Part shown: positions 34,764 through 42,905 of the stretch, in pieces | How positions within the stretch are numbered: the stretch's first letter is position 1 | How the letters are laid out: the number at the start of each line of letters is the position of its first letter | DNA from: Pseudomonas cedrina subsp. cedrina | GTDB taxonomy: Bacteria > Pseudomonadota > Gammaproteobacteria > Pseudomonadales > Pseudomonadaceae | Length of the DNA: 64,000 bases | Direction: 5' to 3' | NCBI RefSeq assembly: GCF_001983175.1 | Contig: NZ_MNPW01000020.1 | Location: 1-64,000, forward strand | The notes under the pieces: generated by a model | The model's database searches: none | What the model was told of the DNA's origin: nothing | Seen by the model: only the letters and a program-made list of their open reading frames with translations | Translations under genes and position numbers: made by a program

Positions 34764-35837
34764 TCAGCAGGTGGCCAGGTACTCGCACAGCGACGCCGAG
34801 CACGCCTGGATGGCTCCGTCCAAAATCAATTCATAACCATGCGTGTTTTCCGTTGGTATCGAGATGCACCCGGCCCGGGCCGATGAGCCATTGCTCAACA
34901 CCGCGCTGGCATCCGACGCGAAATCAACCAGCAATACATATTGGGGCGTGTAGCCACAGCGCTCTGCGGCAGCGGCCAGGGACGCCACGACCGTGCGGGT
35001 GTAATAGCCTTTTTGGTCGCCGGTATTGATGATCGGATCAATGCTCAGCTGCGTGCCGTATTCGGCCATCACCGGGCCGACCTCGACCGCGATGGTGGTA
35101 TCGCCGGGCAGCGTCGCCGAGGCGTACATCGCGCCGGCGTTGCACTCTTCTTCCAGAGTCGTAAACACAAAGTAGGCGTCGCAGGCCAAGTCATCGCGAC
35201 GTTGGCTCAATTGGTGCGCGGCTTCGATCACAGCGGCTATCGGTGCGCGATCATCCAGAAAATGCGCCGCGATGGCATCACCGACGCGAAACGGTTCACG
35301 CCAGTGGCGACTCAACACCACCCGTGTTCCCGGCCGCACGCCATGGGCACGCAACGTGTCTTTGGAAGCGCGAGTCACCACATGCACGTCGTTCCAGTGC
35401 ACGTTTCCGGACATCACATCAGCACCTTGAGGTGCATTCTGGGTCGCATGCATCGAACCGAACGACAATACCCCAGGCATGATGTTTTGATCGCCCAGGA
35501 TGTCGACCGGACACATGCCGAAATTCACCGGATTGGCGCCACCGAGGGCCGTGACTCTCAAGGTGCCGTCGTCATCGATGCATTTCACAACCATGGCGAT
35601 TTCATCCATATGCGCCATGACCCTGACCGCATGCTTGGGTTCGCTGCTCTCTCGCCGGCCCCTGATCAAACCCACGACGTTGCCGGCGGGATCAACCCAG
35701 GTTTCGTCGCAAAGCGGTGACATGGCATGCAGGCAGATTTCGCGAACTTCATCCTCCTGCCCGCCGGGCCCACGGGCCATCAGGAGTTGTTTCAACAATT
35801 CGTCATGCTGGGTGGCGTCGCGTTGTATATCAGGCAT
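34764..35837 (-). CDS. M42 family metallopeptidase
   Basis: A 357-residue aminopeptidase-type enzyme. Metal ligands are likely H76 (VMAHMDEIAM, with D78 as the catalytic-side acid), the DDRA aspartate (about 195), E in TTLEEECNAG (about 228), D in VEVGPVM-like position and a late histidine (ENTHGYE, about 333). The M42 group (FrvX, glutamyl aminopeptidase, TET) forms large shells that trim peptides. Pairing with a CinA-C amidase is unusual. Ribosome site before 35837 is weak (GAGAG). Confidence 0.87.
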   Translation of the reverse strand: MPDIQRDATQHDELLKQLLMARGPGGQEDEVREICLHAMSPLCDETWVDPAGNVVGLIRGRRESSEPKHAVRVMAHMDEIAMVVKCIDDDGTLRVTALGGANPVNFGMCPVDILGDQNIMPGVLSFGSMHATQNAPQGADVMSGNVHWNDVHVVTRASKDTLRAHGVRPGTRVVLSRHWREPFRVGDAIAAHFLDDRAPIAAVIEAAHQLSQRRDDLACDAYFVFTTLEEECNAGAMYASATLPGDTTIAVEVGPVMAEYGTQLSIDPIINTGDQKGYYTRTVVASLAAAAERCGYTPQYVLLVDFASDASAVLSNGSSARAGCISIPTENTHGYELILDGAIQACSASLCEYLATC

Positions 35838-35968
35838 CTTGGCTCTCGATCACGCACGGGTGAATAACAAACGGCGCCCTCGTGTCGGGCGCCTCACACA
35901 TCAAAAATGACTGAATGGCCTGGGCGGTTGTTCAGATTATTTCTGCCGTTTGCGATGACGCGCCCTCA

Positions 35969-36901
35969 TCACCCCAACGCAGTGTCGAGGAACATCATCA
36001 CCGCGAAGCCGAGCATCAAGCCAAGAGTGGCCGGGGTTTCGTGACCGTTGCGGTGGGTTTCGGGAATCACTTCGTGCGAGACCACAAAGATCATGGCGCC
36101 GGCTGCAAGCCCCAAGGCAATCGGGTAGCCGAGGGCGAACCCGCTGGAAACGCCCAGCCCCACTACCGCACCCAAGGGCTCCATCAGCCCAGAGCCGATT
36201 GCAATCAGCGCAGCGCGAACGGCTGAGACCCCAGTGACGCGCAGCGCCAGGGCCACCGCCAAGCCTTCCGGGATATCCTGGATCGCAATGGCGGTAGTCA
36301 GCGGCATGCCGACGTGAAGGTCGCCATTGGCAAAGCTGACACCGATGGCCATGCCTTCCGGGAGGTTATGCAAAGTAATGGCGAGTACAAACAGCCAGAC
36401 GCGATTGAAGCGTTCGGTCTGGGGGCCTCTACGGCCGGACTTTGAATGTTCATGGGGCACGAACCGATCCAGGCCGATCATCAGCGCGACGCCGAGCCCC
36501 AGCCCCAGCACGACCACGCACGCGGCCCACATCGGGTTGCCCGTAATGTCCTGTGCCGCCTCGATACCCGGCAGGATCAGGGAAAACGAACTGGCTGCCA
36601 GCATCATGCCGGCGGCAAAACCGAGCAGGGTGTCCTGGGTGCGTGAACTGATATCACGCAGCACCATCGCTGCCGTTGCACCGAGGGCCGTCGCCGCGAA
36701 ACCGCTGAGGCCGCCCAGTAACGCATAACGCAGGTTGGACGCATCGGCCCCGACGATGGCGCTGTACCCGCTGACCAGCAGCAACAGCGTCACGGCAACC
36801 GTGGTGGTCCAGAACAACGCGCCGGCCCATCCTTGATTGGACACATGGCTCAGCCAACTGCGCGGAGCTGCCTCATCGGGTGTCGACAGGTCAGGCATCA
36901 T
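35969..36901 (-). CDS. ZIP family metal transporter
   Basis: A 310-residue membrane protein with about eight helices. The two metal-binding helices carry HNLPEGMAIGVSF and QDIPEGLAVALAL, with HEVIPETHR near the end and a His-bearing cytoplasmic loop (HEHSKSGRRGPQTER) between helices. It resembles ZupT/GufA-like zinc (or iron/manganese) importers. AGGAGG precedes the starts; the second ATG (36898) has the better spacing and may be the real one. Next to a stress island containing Mn-catalase and ferritin-like proteins, a role in Mn or Fe supply is possible. Confidence 0.88.
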   Translation of the reverse strand: MMPDLSTPDEAAPRSWLSHVSNQGWAGALFWTTTVAVTLLLLVSGYSAIVGADASNLRYALLGGLSGFAATALGATAAMVLRDISSRTQDTLLGFAAGMMLAASSFSLILPGIEAAQDITGNPMWAACVVVLGLGLGVALMIGLDRFVPHEHSKSGRRGPQTERFNRVWLFVLAITLHNLPEGMAIGVSFANGDLHVGMPLTTAIAIQDIPEGLAVALALRVTGVSAVRAALIAIGSGLMEPLGAVVGLGVSSGFALGYPIALGLAAGAMIFVVSHEVIPETHRNGHETPATLGLMLGFAVMMFLDTALG

Positions 36902-37263
36902 TTCCTCCTTATTAGAAATAGGGACCTGGCATGCAGCACCTCCAAGTCAGTGGCCTACGTTAGGGCGTCGTCCTGCCCAAGAGGTTCCTTTCGCTTTCTG
37001 TCCTATACACGCGAAGCGGCAACTCTATAAGCGAAGCGAAAAACAGTGCTATTAACTTAATATCAAGCCCCACCCCCAACTTGTAAAAGTTATACGAAGC
37101 GGCCTTCGAATTAGCCTGTTTGTATAAGTTTTACATGACTAACTACCGTTCATCGCCGTTTTGAAAAATTCTCAAAACATTTCGAAGGGTGCCCGTATCG
37201 GAATCTATGTCCGTTGCAGTAAACGGGCGTCAGCGAAACCTCAATTACAGTTGGAGTACTACT
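36902..37263 (+). promoter_or_regulatory. AT-rich intergenic region before the KGG gene
   Basis: No gene is seen. The stretch 37000-37180 is unusually AT-rich for this window, and GGAG at about 37253 serves the KGG gene. Stress proteins of this family in Pseudomonas are usually under the general stress sigma factor, but I cannot point to a certain -10. Confidence 0.4.
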
Positions 37264-37440
37264 ATGACGACCAGTAATAAAAACCCAGGCAATTTCGCCA
37301 ACGATCCGCAAAAAGCATCAGAGGCGGGGAAGAAAGGTGGCCAGGCGTCTGGCGGCAACTTTGCCAACGACCGTGAGAAAGCCTCGGAAGCTGGCCGTAA
37401 AGGTGGCCAGAACAGTCACGGCGGCGGCCGCAAGTCGTAA
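37264..37440 (+). CDS. KGG-repeat stress-induced small protein
   Basis: A 58-residue hydrophilic protein with two copies of the stress-induced acidophilic repeat, pattern GNFANDxxKASEAGxKGGQxS. Bacillus GsiB and enterobacterial YciG belong to this type. They are disordered, glycine-rich and tied to general stress, desiccation or stationary phase. Its 3' end is nearly identical in DNA to that of the larger KGG gene 500 bases downstream. The start at 37264 has GGAG upstream; an open frame before it lacks KGG character. Confidence 0.88.
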   Translation: MTTSNKNPGNFANDPQKASEAGKKGGQASGGNFANDREKASEAGRKGGQNSHGGGRKS

Positions 37441-37462
37441 CGATATAAAGAGGCAACTTACC

Positions 37463-37651
37463 ATGCGTACGTCAGTGGAACATCAGCGAAGCGAATTGCA
37501 TCATCGGCCCAGTATGCAAGTGCGCATTGATGCAAGGGTCATCGAACGGCCGAACGCGTCCCCGTGTTACGAGCATCGGCGAGTCGTTGAACTGGCCGAA
37601 TCAACTATTGGCGCATCGCAAACGCGCCCGCTGTGCGAAAGGCAGTTATAA
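37463..37651 (+). CDS. Doubtful small ORF between two KGG genes
   Basis: A possible 62-residue protein (MRTSVEHQRSELHH...) begins 22 bases after the first KGG gene, with a weak AGAGG 14 bases upstream. It has no recognisable domain, and is rich in Arg, His and Glu. It may simply be the transcript spacer between two co-regulated genes. Confidence 0.25.
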   Translation: MRTSVEHQRSELHHRPSMQVRIDARVIERPNASPCYEHRRVVELAESTIGASQTRPLCERQL

Positions 37652-37735
37652 CCTGCGCCATAAACTGCGCCAGGTAAGTACCCGCTAAATCGAAATGAAA
37701 GTTGTATAACCGACATAACGACGAGGTAACTGAAC

Positions 37736-38086
37736 ATGAGCACTAAAGACAATGATGGCAAAATGAGCGTCAGCGAAGCCGGTAAAAAAGGTGGCGAAGC
37801 CACTTCGGCCTCCCATGACAAAGAGTTCTACCAGGAGATCGGCAGCAAGGGTGGCCAAAACAGCGGCGGCAACTTCAAGAACGACCCCGAGCGCGCGGCC
37901 GAAGCCGGTAGCAAAGGTGGCCAGAACAGCGGCGGGAACTTCAAGAATGATCCCGAGCGCGCAGCAGAAGCGGGCAGCAAAGGCGGCCAGAACAGTGGCG
38001 GCAACTTTGCCAACGACCGCGAAAAAGCCTCCGAAGCTGGCCGTAAAGGCGGGCAGAACAGCCATGGTGGCGGACGCAACAGTTAA
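37736..38086 (+). CDS. KGG-repeat stress protein, GsiB-like
   Basis: A 116-residue protein built of about five KGG units: SEAGKKGGEAT, QEIGSKGGQNS, two identical GNFKNDPERAAEAGSKGGQNS blocks, and a last GNFANDREKASEAGRKGGQNS. No signal peptide or membrane segment. Expected to be a disordered hydrophilin that protects the cell under drying, salt or starvation. The internal repeats at DNA level make copy-number change by recombination likely. Confidence 0.9.
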   Translation: MSTKDNDGKMSVSEAGKKGGEATSASHDKEFYQEIGSKGGQNSGGNFKNDPERAAEAGSKGGQNSGGNFKNDPERAAEAGSKGGQNSGGNFANDREKASEAGRKGGQNSHGGGRNS

Positions 38087-38139
38087 TGTGCTTGATGCAG
38101 GGGAGCCATGCTCCCCTGCCTTAATTGATGAGGGACACC

Positions 38140-38691
38140 ATGCCTTTACACATTATTAACTTTACCGGACCGGTCACTGCCTCAACCTGCAGCCAACTCA
38201 TCGAAAAAGCCTCCCTGGCCGTGCAGCAAGACGCTTCGGGCCTGGTAGTGAATATCGCCACCATGGGCGGCGAATGCAGCTACGGCTTTACGATGTACAA
38301 CTTCCTGCTGTCGCTGCCGATTCCGGTACATACCCACAACCTGGGCACCGTGGAGTCGATGGGCAATATCATCTTCCTCGCCGGTGAACGCAGGACGGCG
38401 TGCAGTCACAGCAAATTCCTGTTCCATCCGTTTCATTGGCATGTGCAGGGTGCCGTGGACCATTCACGCATGTCCGAATACGCCATGAGCCTCGACTACG
38501 ACTTGCACCTTTATGCACGCATCGTCGCCGAACGCACGCAAAATGCCAAAGAAAAACTCGAAACCGAAAAGTACCTGATCGCCGCGCCGCGCATTCTTGA
38601 TCCGCAACAAGCCATGACCGCCGGCCTGATCCATGCAATCGAACTGCCGGTCGTCAAGGCCGAGTTTGTAAGCAGCTTCATTCACTCCTAG
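38140..38691 (+). CDS. ClpP/crotonase-fold serine protease-like protein
   Basis: A 183-residue ClpP-like protein. It keeps the oxyanion glycine pair (MGGECSYGFTMYNFL, about 42-56), the nucleophile S73 (GTVESMGNIIFLAGE, where ClpP has ASSMG) and H96 (FLFHPFHW). It is about 20 residues shorter than ClpP and lacks the usual N-terminal loop. It might form a stand-alone peptidase or a partner for an unknown unfoldase. ATG 38140 is chosen because GAGGG lies 7 bases upstream; an earlier ATG (38125) has none. It lies in the stress island after the KGG genes. Confidence 0.75.
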   Translation: MPLHIINFTGPVTASTCSQLIEKASLAVQQDASGLVVNIATMGGECSYGFTMYNFLLSLPIPVHTHNLGTVESMGNIIFLAGERRTACSHSKFLFHPFHWHVQGAVDHSRMSEYAMSLDYDLHLYARIVAERTQNAKEKLETEKYLIAAPRILDPQQAMTAGLIHAIELPVVKAEFVSSFIHS

Positions 38692-38720
38692 CGCTTTTAA
38701 ACCAGAACGGGAGCCCCCCA

Positions 38721-38960
38721 ATGGACGAAGAAACGATTCGACTCACTGCCTACCGCATTTGGGAACAGCAAGGTAAGCCTGACGGCCAGGATTTTGTGCA
38801 CTGGTTGCAAGCCAGGGACGAATTGGCGCCCGCACAGACCGATGGTTTGTCGGGTTCGATCGAAAGCAGTGTCACGCCCCCCACGCCAGACCGCTCCAAA
38901 CGTCAGACGGCGCCCTCGTCCGCCGCGCAAAAAACCCGCAGCAAAAAACTCAAGACCTGA
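38721..38960 (+). CDS. DUF2934 small protein
   Basis: A 79-residue protein. The first 35 residues (MDEETIRLTAYRIWEQQGKPDG-DFVHWLQARDEL) are the DUF2934 helical motif, found in many stress-associated small proteins; the tail is basic and low-complexity (KKLKT end). Function is unknown. A basic tail could bind DNA or membranes. It follows the ClpP-like gene by 29 bases and is probably in the same transcript. A GGGAG site lies before the start. Confidence 0.8.
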   Translation: MDEETIRLTAYRIWEQQGKPDGQDFVHWLQARDELAPAQTDGLSGSIESSVTPPTPDRSKRQTAPSSAAQKTRSKKLKT

Positions 38961-39131
38961 ACCTGCCAGACCAAGCGTTCGGCAGCTGTCCGAACGCGCC
39001 CCCTTCGAAACTCCAATACTGGCGTTTAAATATCAACTAAGCGCTCGTTTGAAAATCTTGCCTTTTTTTGTTGAAAACAATCACGTCATAATTGATTGTG
39101 GGTGACCGTTTCAATTCAAGGAGGAATCGAT

Positions 39132-39341
39132 GTGTCTGATCTACAAGCGAACCGCCGGTGCGCTCAATGCAAACAACCTTTTGAGCCGACTACCGACGAA
39201 CCCGCCTATCTGGTGTCCACGGCCTCCGACATGCTCTGCCCGACATGCAGGCAACAGTATCTGGCCGACTTGATGAAGGACGCACTTCAACGCAGCGTCC
39301 TTAAATTATGCATGTTGCAGGAACGTCGAAGAAAACAGTAA
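39132..39341 (+). CDS. Small zinc-ribbon-like protein
   Basis: A 69-residue protein with two CxxC pairs (RCAQCKQPF and LCPTCRQQ) that should hold one zinc. I start it at GTG 39132, which has an AAGGAGG site 7 bases upstream; an ATG at 39130 is in another frame. The upstream ATG at 39096 would lack a ribosome site. Family not recognised. It may be a small nucleic-acid or protein-binding adaptor of the stress set. Confidence 0.6.
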   Translation: MSDLQANRRCAQCKQPFEPTTDEPAYLVSTASDMLCPTCRQQYLADLMKDALQRSVLKLCMLQERRRKQ

Positions 39342-39396
39342 GACTTACATTCAACTAACGCTAAACCCAAACGAATGTACTCTATTAACGTTACAC

Positions 39397-39666
39397 TCAA
39401 TCGGGTGGCGGTGGTACATAGGGCTGCGCAATAAACGGAACGCTGCCGGAAGGACGCCACCTGACATTCTCTAGGCCGTAGCGTTCCGCAAGAGGTTTGC
39501 TGACCCGCTTGATCTTTTCATGGCGTGACCGTGGAATTATACCGATTCCCGCATCGCAGGAGGCCCAATGCCACGCCTCGGCGTTGTTCATGGCCTCAGC
39601 TCTTATAATGAAAGACTTCGGCTCATGATGGTATTCGTATTCGATGATGTATAAAGAATTTTTCAT
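39397..39666 (-). CDS. DUF6555-type small protein
   Basis: An 89-residue protein. Core: IEYEYHHEPKSFIIRAEAMNNAEAWHWASCDAGIGIIPR and KRVSKPLAERYGLENVRW. A clear paralog is at 57704-57961 in this window (MNNAEAWHWASCDAG and KRVSKPMAEKYGI are shared). Its function is unknown; the pattern looks like a compact single-domain protein. AGGAG precedes the ATG at 39666; the open frame upstream has no such site. Confidence 0.75.
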   Translation of the reverse strand: MKNSLYIIEYEYHHEPKSFIIRAEAMNNAEAWHWASCDAGIGIIPRSRHEKIKRVSKPLAERYGLENVRWRPSGSVPFIAQPYVPPPPD

Positions 39667-40117
39667 ATGCGCTCCTGATGATTTTTTGTTATTTGCGCAG
39701 CACGAAGGTTCAGATTTTTTTCCCCTCAAGAGTCCTTTTAGTTGCACCAAATTGCGGCGCCCTTGCAATACGACCATTCGTCGGCAGTTGATAAAAAAAA
39801 CAAAACCGTTTCCACTTTTCTTGTTTCTTACTACTGAGTCTGTTCACTCCAGGCTCTGGTAAAAACTCCTGTCTTGCCCGTACTCCGTACGGGCTTTTTT
39901 TTGCTGTTTATAAGGCCGCCATTCTTCAGCGAGACGTGACTAGTGCGTGCACCTCTATATACGCAAGGGATGTTTATTCCAAAGTGTAAGCAGGTATTAC
40001 AGCGAACAGCGTGAACTTGAAGAGCGCGAAACCTTTCATCCCCAATCCCGAAATACGGCGGAACCTCAAACGGCGCACGATTTTCTATCGCAGACACACC
40101 CATCGGAGGATCGAACC
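39667..40117. other. Intergenic region with a strong orphan terminator
   Basis: No protein gene is seen. Bases 39700-39850 are AT-rich with several A and T runs. A strong plus-strand terminator is at 39876-39902 with no coding gene upstream on that strand, so a small RNA may end there. From 39940 on, the open frame into the SRPBCC gene has no start with a ribosome site until 40118. Confidence 0.45.
39876..39902 (+). terminator. Rho-independent terminator
   Basis: GCCCGTAC (39876-39883), loop TCC, GTACGGGC (39887-39894), followed by eight Ts. An 8-bp perfect stem. The nearest plus-strand gene ends 535 bases upstream. Confidence 0.85.
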
Positions 40118-40951
40118 ATGACTGACCAGCCCCTGATATCGACCCACACCCCGCCTGACGCGCACCGAAGCGGCACGATGACCAAGGCTGAGCGCACGCT
40201 GTCGCTGACGGCCGGCGCTGCCCTTTTACTGCATGGCTGGCGCAAGGGCGGGTTGAGCGGCGCACTGCAGATCGCGGCGGGCGCCTACGGCGTGTTTCGC
40301 GGTGCAGCCGGGCACTGCGCGCTGAAGCAGACGTTGACGCTCACCCCTTACGAAGCGCAATTCAGCAGCGAGCACCAATGGCCGCTCAGCGAGGCGATCA
40401 CGCGCAGCATTACGATCATGCGTCCATTGGAGGAAGTGTCTGCCTTCATCGCCAGGCCCGAGAACATCGGCCCTTTGCTGCGTTGGGTCGACAGCGTCGA
40501 GCAACTGACCCCGAACACCGCGCGCTGGAACCTGCGCGCCCCGGCCGGGCGGCGCCTGCAATGCACGTTGGTGCAGAGCGACACCCAGGATCCCAATGTG
40601 CTGCATTGGAACACCCCGGGCGACGCGCGCTGGGCGCACGACATCAGCGTCTCCCTGACGCCCGCCCCGGCCGGCCGTGGAACCCAGGTCAAGGCCGTGG
40701 TGGTGTGCAAGCCGGCAATGGGCAAATTGGGCTATGGCCTGGCCCGTGCGATCAGCCTGTTCAGCGACAAAGCCTTGCTCAACGCCTTGCAGGCGGTGAA
40801 GCAGCAACTGGAGACCGGCGAGGTCAGCAACAACCGCCTCAGGCCGGACCAGGACGACGACTTTTTTTACGTACACGCCGGCACTGACCAGGTCGCGACC
40901 GATCATCCGTCAGCCAAGACCGGCGTGGTTATTGAAGGAGGACATCACTGA
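40118..40951 (+). CDS. DUF2892-SRPBCC membrane-anchored protein
   Basis: A 277-residue protein. An N-terminal YgaP-like DUF2892 part (TKAERTLSLTAGAALLLHGWRKGGLSGALQIAAGAYGVFRG, about 21-62) puts one or two helices in the membrane. A polyketide-cyclase/dehydrase (SRPBCC) domain follows (about 90-235), beginning SITIMRPLEEVSAFIARPENIGPLLRWVDSVEQL. It is widely found beside a Zn-dependent dehydrogenase in stress islands, and here its stop overlaps the next gene's ATG. The domain usually binds a hydrophobic ligand. GGAGGA lies 7 bases before ATG 40118. Confidence 0.8.
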   Translation: MTDQPLISTHTPPDAHRSGTMTKAERTLSLTAGAALLLHGWRKGGLSGALQIAAGAYGVFRGAAGHCALKQTLTLTPYEAQFSSEHQWPLSEAITRSITIMRPLEEVSAFIARPENIGPLLRWVDSVEQLTPNTARWNLRAPAGRRLQCTLVQSDTQDPNVLHWNTPGDARWAHDISVSLTPAPAGRGTQVKAVVVCKPAMGKLGYGLARAISLFSDKALLNALQAVKQQLETGEVSNNRLRPDQDDDFFYVHAGTDQVATDHPSAKTGVVIEGGHH

Positions 40952-42120
40952 TGCGCGCACTCACCTGGCAAGCCCCCAACCTGCTGCAAGTCGACAATGT
41001 CGCCGACCCTGCGATCCTCAACCCACGGGACGCGATCATCCGCGTAACGCTCTCCTCGGTCTGTGGTTCGGACCTGCACTTGCTCGGCGGCTACGTACCC
41101 GCCATGAAGCCCGGCGATATCATTGGCCACGAATTCATGGGTGAAGTGGTCGAGGTCGGCAAAGGCGTCACGCAGCTGCGCAAGGGTGACAAAGTGGTCA
41201 CCATCTCGATCATCGGCTGCGGCAACTGCGAGCCGTGCCAACGCAGCGATTTTTCCTGTTGCGACAACTCCAACCCAAACCCGTCGGCGACGGACCTGAT
41301 GTACGGCCAGCCGTGCTGCGGCATCATCGGCTACAGCCACGCCTTTGGCGGTTACCCCGGCAGCCACGCGACCTATGTACGGGTGCCGTTTGCCGACGTC
41401 AACCTGTTCAAGGTGCCCGAAGGCGTGACCGATGAACAGGCGCTGTTTGTCTCGGACGCGGCGCCCACCGGTTACTTTGCCGCGGACAACGCCGATATCC
41501 AGCCCGGCGACACCGTGGCGGTATGGGGCTGCGGTGGCGTTGGCCAGATGGCGATCTGCAGCGCCTACCTGTTGGGCGCCGAGCGGGTGATTGCGATTGA
41601 CCGCTACCCCGACCGGCTGCGCCTGGCCGAAGAGCGCGGCAAGGCCATCCCTATCAACTACGAGAAAACCAATGTGCACGACGCCTTGCTGGAGCTGACC
41701 GGCGGCCGTGGGCCGGACCGCTGCATCGACTGCGTGGGCATGGAGGCGCATGGCACCGAGATCGACTACGCCTATGACAAGGCCAAGCAACTGCTCAGGC
41801 TGCACACCGAACGCGGCAGCGTGCTCAGGCAGGCCATACGCGCCTGCCGCAAAGGCGGCACGGTGTCGGTGGTTGGCGTGTACGGCGGGTTGCTCGACAA
41901 GTTCCCCATGGGCGCGATCGTCAACAAGGCATTGACCTTGAAATCCGGGCAGCAACCGGGGCAGCGTTACGCACCGACCCTGTTCGAGCACATTCAGAAA
42001 GGCGAACTCGACCCTGCCTATCTGCTGACCCATCCCATGAGCCTGGAAGACGGGGCGCAAGGCTACAAGCTGTTCAAGGAAAAAACCGATAATTGCCTGC
42101 GGGCGGTGTTCAAGCCCTGA
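40951..42120 (+). CDS. Zinc-dependent alcohol dehydrogenase, formaldehyde dehydrogenase-like
   Basis: A 389-residue medium-chain dehydrogenase. Catalytic zinc ligands: C38 (VCGSDLH) and H60-E61 (GHEFMGEVVEVG). Structural zinc cysteines: C90, C93, C96 and C104. NAD site VAVWGCGGVGQMA (about 190-202). It has the long insert typical of glutathione-independent formaldehyde dehydrogenase (IGYSHAFGGYPGSHATYVRVPFAD). In P. aeruginosa a similar gene lies in the RpoS-controlled region near the Mn-catalase. Its start overlaps the stop of the SRPBCC gene (TGATG). Confidence 0.88.
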   Translation: MRALTWQAPNLLQVDNVADPAILNPRDAIIRVTLSSVCGSDLHLLGGYVPAMKPGDIIGHEFMGEVVEVGKGVTQLRKGDKVVTISIIGCGNCEPCQRSDFSCCDNSNPNPSATDLMYGQPCCGIIGYSHAFGGYPGSHATYVRVPFADVNLFKVPEGVTDEQALFVSDAAPTGYFAADNADIQPGDTVAVWGCGGVGQMAICSAYLLGAERVIAIDRYPDRLRLAEERGKAIPINYEKTNVHDALLELTGGRGPDRCIDCVGMEAHGTEIDYAYDKAKQLLRLHTERGSVLRQAIRACRKGGTVSVVGVYGGLLDKFPMGAIVNKALTLKSGQQPGQRYAPTLFEHIQKGELDPAYLLTHPMSLEDGAQGYKLFKEKTDNCLRAVFKP

Positions 42121-42129
42121 GGACCGTGC

Positions 42130-42166
42130 GTGTGGTTTCACGCCGAGGTCCGGCGTGAAACCACAC
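42130..42166. terminator. Perfect 16-bp inverted repeat between convergent genes
   Basis: Arms 42130-42145 (GTGTGGTTTCACGCCG) and 42151-42166 with a 5-base loop. It lies between the dehydrogenase and the ferritin-like gene. No U tract follows on either strand, so it may be a bidirectional terminator or a mRNA 3'-end protecting hairpin. Confidence 0.6.
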
Positions 42167-42179
42167 ATCGCGCAAACCG

Positions 42180-42905
42180 TCAGCTTACCTGGGCAAGCAG
42201 GTCGTCGCGGATAAACTGGCGAACCGTCGCCAGGTGTGTTTCTTCCTGCTGCAACGCATGCTCGAAGCGCTTGGCAATCAGCGGATGACCACCCGCACGG
42301 GCGAGTTCGATCAGCAGTTCCCACGCGGCGTTGTCTTCCAGCTCGATGGTCAGGATCGCACTCATCGACTGAGAGACCGTCGTGCGCGGGTCAGTCAATA
42401 CCTGCAGCACACCCATGGCCTTGACCCCGACCACGTCCGCACATGGCGTCATGGCGGTGGGGTCGGCGCCCAGGGTTTCGATGGCCTCGCGCACCAGGTT
42501 CATGTGTTCGAGTTCTTCGGCCTGAATCTGGCGCAAGGTGTCCACCAATGCGGGGTTGGCGCCCGGTGCCGACGTGGCCTTGGCCACCATCGCTTCATAT
42601 AAACGTACGCCGGTGCGCTCGAAAGCCAGGCGTTCGCCAAGCTTGTCGAGCAGCACTTCGGGCGCCTTGCCGATGGTCTTGTCCAGCGCGGTCTTGACCA
42701 CGCCTTTGGCGCTGCCTGGCGCCGGCACCGAACCGATCAGGTCGGCTTCACGAATAGCGCGCTCGCGCTCGGCGGTGTAGGCGCTCATGTCGCCGGGGAC
42801 ATCGGCGGGAAACATGCGCGTGGCTTCCAATTGGCGTGCGGTGCCTTCTGGCGACATTTGCGCGCCGGTGCGGTTGGTGCCGATGATCACTTGACGTTCG
42901 CTCAT
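42180..42905 (-). CDS. Ferritin-like diiron protein
   Basis: A 241-residue helical protein. Probable diiron ligands: E in LAFERTGVRLYEAM, ExxH in QAEELEHM, E in LTIELEDNAAW and ExxH in LQQEETHLA. The first 95 residues are a poorly conserved lead, without signal peptide. Family members store iron, detoxify peroxide or oxidise small molecules. Its ATG overlaps the stop of the upstream ferritin-like gene by four bases, so the two are coupled and may form a complex. Confidence 0.8.
   Translation of the reverse strand: MSERQVIIGTNRTGAQMSPEGTARQLEATRMFPADVPGDMSAYTAERERAIREADLIGSVPAPGSAKGVVKTALDKTIGKAPEVLLDKLGERLAFERTGVRLYEAMVAKATSAPGANPALVDTLRQIQAEELEHMNLVREAIETLGADPTAMTPCADVVGVKAMGVLQVLTDPRTTVSQSMSAILTIELEDNAAWELLIELARAGGHPLIAKRFEHALQQEETHLATVRQFIRDDLLAQVS

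Noticed and set aside
36902..37263. Possible horizontally acquired AT-rich segment
   Set aside because: The low GC is limited to about 200 bases of promoter and no mobile gene or integration repeat is seen.
40945..42324. 459-codon antisense frame over the Zn-dehydrogenase
   Set aside because: High GC third positions leave long open antisense frames; the plus-strand protein has all catalytic zinc ligands.
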